From NCBI GenBank assembly GCA_002343845.1, contig DDSQ01000084.1, positions 74,869 to 84,170 of the forward strand: a stretch of 9,302 bases of DNA, in the 5' to 3' direction. Origin of the DNA: Planctomycetes bacterium UBA2386. Lineage in GTDB: Bacteria > Planctomycetota > UBA1135 > UBA2386. The notes below the pieces were generated by a model. That model searched no databases. It was given only the letters and a program-made list of their open reading frames with translations, and was not told the DNA's origin. Made by a program: the position numbers and the translations under genes. Positions 6,171 to 9,302 of the stretch are shown here, piece by piece. The stretch's first letter is position 1. Each line of letters opens with the position of its first letter.

Positions 6171-6779
6171 TGCTAGCTATCCAGAAGTTGTGGAACAGGG
6201 AACCATGGTCCGGCTGCACGTTGCAGCCGGGGCCTGCGACGCAACGACGTCGCGAGCAGTAGACGAATGTAGCTGGTTCGACGGTTCCTTGCTTCGCGAA
6301 AGCGAACGTGCTGCAGACGTTTTCAAGCAGTCGGCGAGGCCGCGGTGCCAACGGCGTTTCGCCCTTGCGGTGCTGCGCATGGTGGAGCCACGCGCACCGC
6401 AATGCCACCGCCGCGAGTGCTCGCGCCACGGAGCGTGTCGTGCGAAGAGGTGACGCCGAACGCGTGCGTACGGCTCGCGCGCGTGCACCGCGATGACACC
6501 GGCCACGACGACGTGGTCGCGTCTTCGTGCAAGGGCCGCGGCTGCTGCGCGTCGCGCGGAGCGGCGCGCATGGTGGACACCGCAGCGTGGCGGTGCGATG
6601 CGATGATCCCCGAGATGTCGGTGCGTTCTCGAGTGCTGTCGCTGCCGAATCGAGCGCGCACGCAGCGCATGTGCGACGCGCCGTCGTGTGCGCTCGTGCG
6701 TTCGGTGCTCATGCGCACGGTGTCGGGCGTGTGCGAGCGAACGGCGGCGCGAGCGCGTCGCAACCGCGGCACGTGGCGA
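6171..6779. other. 609-base stretch with no supported gene
   Basis: Between the start of the PPC-repeat gene and the stop of the kinase gene I find no convincing coding region. Several frames stay open on both strands, including a 149-aa minus frame (6323-6772) and the front of a very long plus frame, but their products are Arg/Cys/Ala-rich and no ribosome binding site supports them. The first 170 bases are less GC-rich and presumably hold the leader and promoter of the PPC gene; I could not identify a promoter with confidence. From about 6340 to 6770 the sequence is dense in GTGCG/CGCAC-type words, and a 12-base word GCGCATGGTGGA occurs at 6375 and 6566. Confidence 0.6.
6210..6230. promoter_or_regulatory. 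near-perfect palindrome in the leader of the PPC-repeat gene
   Basis: CCGGCTGCA (6210-6218) and TGCAGCCGG (6222-6230) form a 9-bp inverted repeat around CGT, centred about 50 bases upstream of the PPC-repeat ATG. It could be a regulator-binding operator in DNA or a leader hairpin in RNA. It lies in the upstream region of a minus-strand gene and has no T-run, so it is not obviously a terminator. Its function is unknown. Confidence 0.4.
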
Positions 6780-9302
6780 CTACTTGCCGAGTGCGTCGAG
6801 TCGCGCCTGCCACTGCGCGATCTCGGCTGCGCGCGCCGGGGACGAGTCGATCTTCGCCCACGCCGTGTGCAGATCGACGTGAGCCTGGGCGCAGGCGCGC
6901 GCCTCGCGCCCCTGCGTCTGCTTCGCCTCGGTGAGCAGGTTCCAGGCCTCGGCCAGCGTCGCCTCGGCCGCCGTGAAGTCTGCGGTGGTGGTGGCCAGCC
7001 CGGCCATCGCCCGACCGCGGCGCACCAGGAAGATCGGCAGGCTCGAGGTCGAACGGGCGGCAGCGAGGCGACGCATCGCGCCGTCGATCGGCTCGAGCAG
7101 GGCGAGTGCGTCCGCGTGGCGACCCTGCAGGTTGCGCAGATGCGCCAGCGAGATCCGTGTGACGAGCGTACCCGGATGTTCGGCGCCCTGCGTGCTCGTC
7201 TGCCGTTCGAGGGCCGGGCGCAGCATGTTCTCGGCGTCGTCGTAGCGCTGCAGCGTCATCAACACCGAGCCGAGGTTGTTCATGCCCTGCAGGGTGTACT
7301 GGTGGCTGTCGCCGAGCTTCGCCGCAAGGCGCGTCACGGCCTCGCGCAGTACCGGCTCCGCTTCGGCGTGGCGGTTGGACAGGTACAGCATCATCCCGAG
7401 GTTGTTGATCGAGGTGAGCGTCGCCGGGTGGTCGTCGCCGAGCAGGCGCCGGCGTCGTTCGAGCACGTCGCGCATCAACGGCTCAGCGGCGTCGTACTGT
7501 CGCCGGCTCAGCAGCAGGTTGGCGAGGTTGTTGCCCGAGCTCAGCGTCTCCGGATGGTCCGGGCCGCGCAGCCGCAGGCGCAGTTCGAGCGCTTCGCGGA
7601 GGAACGGCTCGGCTTCGTCGAGGCGCCCCTGCTCCTGCAGCAGCAGGCCGAGGTTGTTCATCGGCACCAGGGTGTTGAGGTGTTCGCGGCCGTAACGCCG
7701 CAGCCGTACCGCGAGCGCTTCGCGGAACAGCGGCTCGGCGTCGCCCGGGCGGCCGAGGTCCTTCAGCAGCTGGCCGAGGTTGTTCAGCGAGCGCAGCGTG
7801 TCCGGGTGTTCTTCGCCGTGAAGGCGTCGGTACACCTCGAGTTGCTGGCGCAGCAACGGCTCGGCCGCCGCGAGCTTGCCGACATCCTGCAGCACGATCG
7901 CCAGGTTGTTGCCGGTGCCGAGCGTGTCGGGATGGTCGCTGCCCAGCGTCGCGCGGTACCCATCGTAGGCCTCCTGCAGCATCGGCTCCGCCTCGTCGAG
8001 CCTGCCGAGTTCGCCGAGCAGGTAGCCGAGGTTCTTCTGCACGGCCAGCGTGCGCTCGTGCGTCCTGCCATACACCTGCTGCGTCTTCGCCAGCGCCTCG
8101 CGATACCACGGCTCGGCCTCGGCGAACTGGCCCTGGCTGCGCATGGCCAACGCGGTGTTGTTGATCGCGCGCAGCGTGAACGGCGCCAGCTCGCCAAGCG
8201 TGCGCCGCGCCGTCGCCAGCGCCTCGTCGACGAGTGCGCGTTCGGCCGCCGCGTCGCCGCGGTCGTGCTGCAAGAGCGCCAGATCTTCGATCGCCAGCAG
8301 GGTGCCGAGATGGTCGTTGCCCAACTCGGTGCGCAGGGTCGCCAACGCAGTGCTCATCAGCGGCAGCGCGTCGTCGTACATGCCCAACCCCCGATAGAGG
8401 TTGGCCAACACCTGCCGCATCGAGGCCGCAAGCGTCGGCTGTTCGGCGAACGTGCGCTCGACCGCCGCCGTCGCGGGGCGCAGGATCGTGTGGTCGATCA
8501 CCGTGCGGGCGAGGTCGGTGGCATTGAGGCGCTGCCAGCCATCCCGCCACTCCGTCACCATGCGTTCGCGTACGGGCGGCGGCAGTTCGGCCTTCGCCAT
8601 CGCCGCGTCGAACTTCGCCAGCACCTCGTCGGTCAGCTGCATGCCGGCGCGGGTGACGTCGACCTGTTCGAGCATCGATCCCTGGAAATCGACGACCAGC
8701 TGCAGTTCGGCGGCGCGCTTCTGCGTGGCCGTCTCGGCGAGGCCGGCGCGCCGAGCCTCTGCGCTGGCGATGCTCGCCTGCCACGCGAACGCGACCACCC
8801 CGGCCACGAGCGATGCCGCGAGCAGGCTCCCCGCGACGACCGGGCCGCGGTGCCGACGCACGAACTTGCGCAGCCGGTAGGCGCGGCTCGGCGGGGCCGC
8901 GACCACCGGGTCGCCGGCGAGATGGCGGGCGATGTCGGCGGCGAGGCTGTCGGCGGTGCCGTAACGACGGGCGCGGTCCTTCTCGAGCGCCATCATCACG
9001 ATCCAATCCAGGTCGCCGCGTAGCAGCAGGCCGAGGCGTCTCGGCTCCACTCGCCGGTGCGCGGCGATGTTCGCCAACAACTCGTGCGACTCACTCAGGC
9101 GGGTCGACGGGCGCGGCGGGTCGACTTCGCGGATCAGCCGCTGGACCTCGCCGAGCATCGCATCCTGCAGGGTCCGGCGATCGAACGGGGTGCTGCCGGT
9201 GAGCAGTTCGTACAGCAGCACGCCGAGCGAGTAGACGTCGGTGCGCGTGTCGATGTCGAGCGAGCCCGCCGCCTGTTCGGGGCTCATGTACTGCAGCGTG
9301 CC
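6780..9302 (-). CDS. transmembrane serine/threonine protein kinase with TPR sensor/scaffold tail (5' end missing)
   Basis: The C-terminal 840 residues of a Hanks-type (eukaryotic-like) kinase; the gene enters from the right edge. The first residues, [13 protein letters not shown], are the end of the activation segment with its APE-like glutamate. The nucleotide-binding lobe, catalytic HRD aspartate and DFG motif lie outside the window, so activity cannot be judged here. Counting from that methionine (at 9285-9287), [15 protein letters not shown] (17-31) is helix [14 protein letters not shown] (52-64) the region before helix G, and [10 protein letters not shown] (101-110) carries the conserved C-lobe arginine. 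A basic stretch (134-147) precedes a single membrane helix (149-169, bases 8781-8843). A helical linker follows, then ten TPR units (326-745) of the kinesin-light-chain type, predicted to lie outside the cytoplasm. Such kinases are thought to phosphorylate Ser/Thr of cytoplasmic targets, with the TPR tail binding partners. The stop is TAG, with no clear terminator after it. Confidence 0.93.
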   Translation of the reverse strand, partial: GTLQYMSPEQAAGSLDIDTRTDVYSLGVLLYELLTGSTPFDRRTLQDAMLGEVQRLIREVDPPRPSTRLSESHELLANIAAHRRVEPRRLGLLLRGDLDWIVMMALEKDRARRYGTADSLAADIARHLAGDPVVAAPPSRAYRLRKFVRRHRGPVVAGSLLAASLVAGVVAFAWQASIASAEARRAGLAETATQKRAAELQLVVDFQGSMLEQVDVTRAGMQLTDEVLAKFDAAMAKAELPPPVRERMVTEWRDGWQRLNATDLARTVIDHTILRPATAAVERTFAEQPTLAASMRQVLANLYRGLGMYDDALPLMSTALATLRTELGNDHLGTLLAIEDLALLQHDRGDAAAERALVDEALATARRTLGELAPFTLRAINNTALAMRSQGQFAEAEPWYREALAKTQQVYGRTHERTLAVQKNLGYLLGELGRLDEAEPMLQEAYDGYRATLGSDHPDTLGTGNNLAIVLQDVGKLAAAEPLLRQQLEVYRRLHGEEHPDTLRSLNNLGQLLKDLGRPGDAEPLFREALAVRLRRYGREHLNTLVPMNNLGLLLQEQGRLDEAEPFLREALELRLRLRGPDHPETLSSGNNLANLLLSRRQYDAAEPLMRDVLERRRRLLGDDHPATLTSINNLGMMLYLSNRHAEAEPVLREAVTRLAAKLGDSHQYTLQGMNNLGSVLMTLQRYDDAENMLRPALERQTSTQGAEHPGTLVTRISLAHLRNLQGRHADALALLEPIDGAMRRLAAARSTSSLPIFLVRRGRAMAGLATTTADFTAAEATLAEAWNLLTEAKQTQGREARACAQAHVDLHTAWAKIDSSPARAAEIAQWQARLDALGK
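7053..8312 (-). repeat. ten tandem 126-bp units encoding 42-residue TPRs
   Basis: Within the kinase gene, an H-x-x-T-L landmark (HLGTL, HERTL, HPDTL, HPDTL, HLNTL, HPETL, HPATL, HQYTL, HPGTL) recurs exactly every 42 residues, at 326, 410, 452, 494, 536, 578, 620, 662 and 704 from the internal methionine. The 368 unit has APFTL instead. Most units continue with NNL(G/A), a variable G-R/K turn, AEP(L/F/M) and a basic helix. The first unit and the second half of the last are degenerate. Confidence 0.9.

Noticed and set aside
6259..6271. Possible -10 element TACATT on the minus strand (6266-6271) for the PPC-repeat gene
   Set aside because: Only 4 of 6 bases match the consensus and there is no acceptable -35 hexamer at 16-18 bases, so it cannot be told from chance.
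6375..6577. Direct repeat of GCGCATGGTGGA as a mobile-element trace
   Set aside because: Only 12 bases in a region of biased word content, with no terminal inverted repeats and no transposase nearby.
6323..6772. 149-aa minus-strand frame in the gap downstream of the kinase gene
   Set aside because: By hand count only about three quarters of its codons end in G/C, lower than real genes here. The product is rich in Arg, Ser, His and Thr and there is no ribosome binding site. I keep the gap as unexplained.
6345..9023. 892-aa open frame on the plus strand
   Set aside because: From 6780 on it is the antisense of the kinase-TPR gene and shows repetitive Gln/Val/Arg-rich sequence typical of antisense to TPR repeats. 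High third-position G/C on the true strand keeps the opposite frame free of stops.

Overview
This is a GC-rich bacterial window with strong G/C preference at third codon positions. It most likely comes from a member of the Planctomycetota, probably a little-studied lineage. The clearest support is the right-hand gene, a membrane serine/threonine kinase with a kinesin-light-chain-type TPR tail whose [26 protein letters not shown] and [20 protein letters not shown] stretches are typical of planctomycetal kinases. A secreted protein made of PPC-like beta domains, and a C-terminal beta domain that appears twice, fit the same group. The taxonomy is an inference; Myxococcota is a less likely alternative.

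Layout, left to right. Bases 1-253 hold no certain gene, only a possible minus-strand gene running off the left edge. Two plus-strand genes follow: a small exported protein of unknown function (254-718) and a larger secreted protein of unknown function (933-2426). Convergent to these is a minus-strand GNAT-fold acyltransferase-like gene (2475-3503). Its frame continues past its TGA for 14 coding-looking codons to a second TGA at 2430. A plus-strand gene (3623-4060) encodes little more than a C-terminal beta domain and ends before a strong hairpin. On the minus strand lie a small hypothetical ORF (4170-4430), a 12-bp-stem hairpin, and a 568-aa secreted PPC-repeat protein (4464-6170). A 609-base stretch without a supported gene follows. 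The window ends with the kinase-TPR gene (6780-9302, minus), whose N-terminal kinase lobe lies off the right edge.

The genes do not form an obvious operon or pathway. Strands alternate, gaps are large, and two hairpins separate transcription units. The common theme is the cell surface: two or three exported proteins, a secreted beta-domain protein, a truncated relative of its C-terminal domain, and a transmembrane signalling kinase. I found no RNA genes, CRISPR array, transposase, phage gene or recognisable defence system. The observations most worth following up are the in-frame TGA at the end of the GNAT gene and the isolated copy of the C-terminal beta domain.
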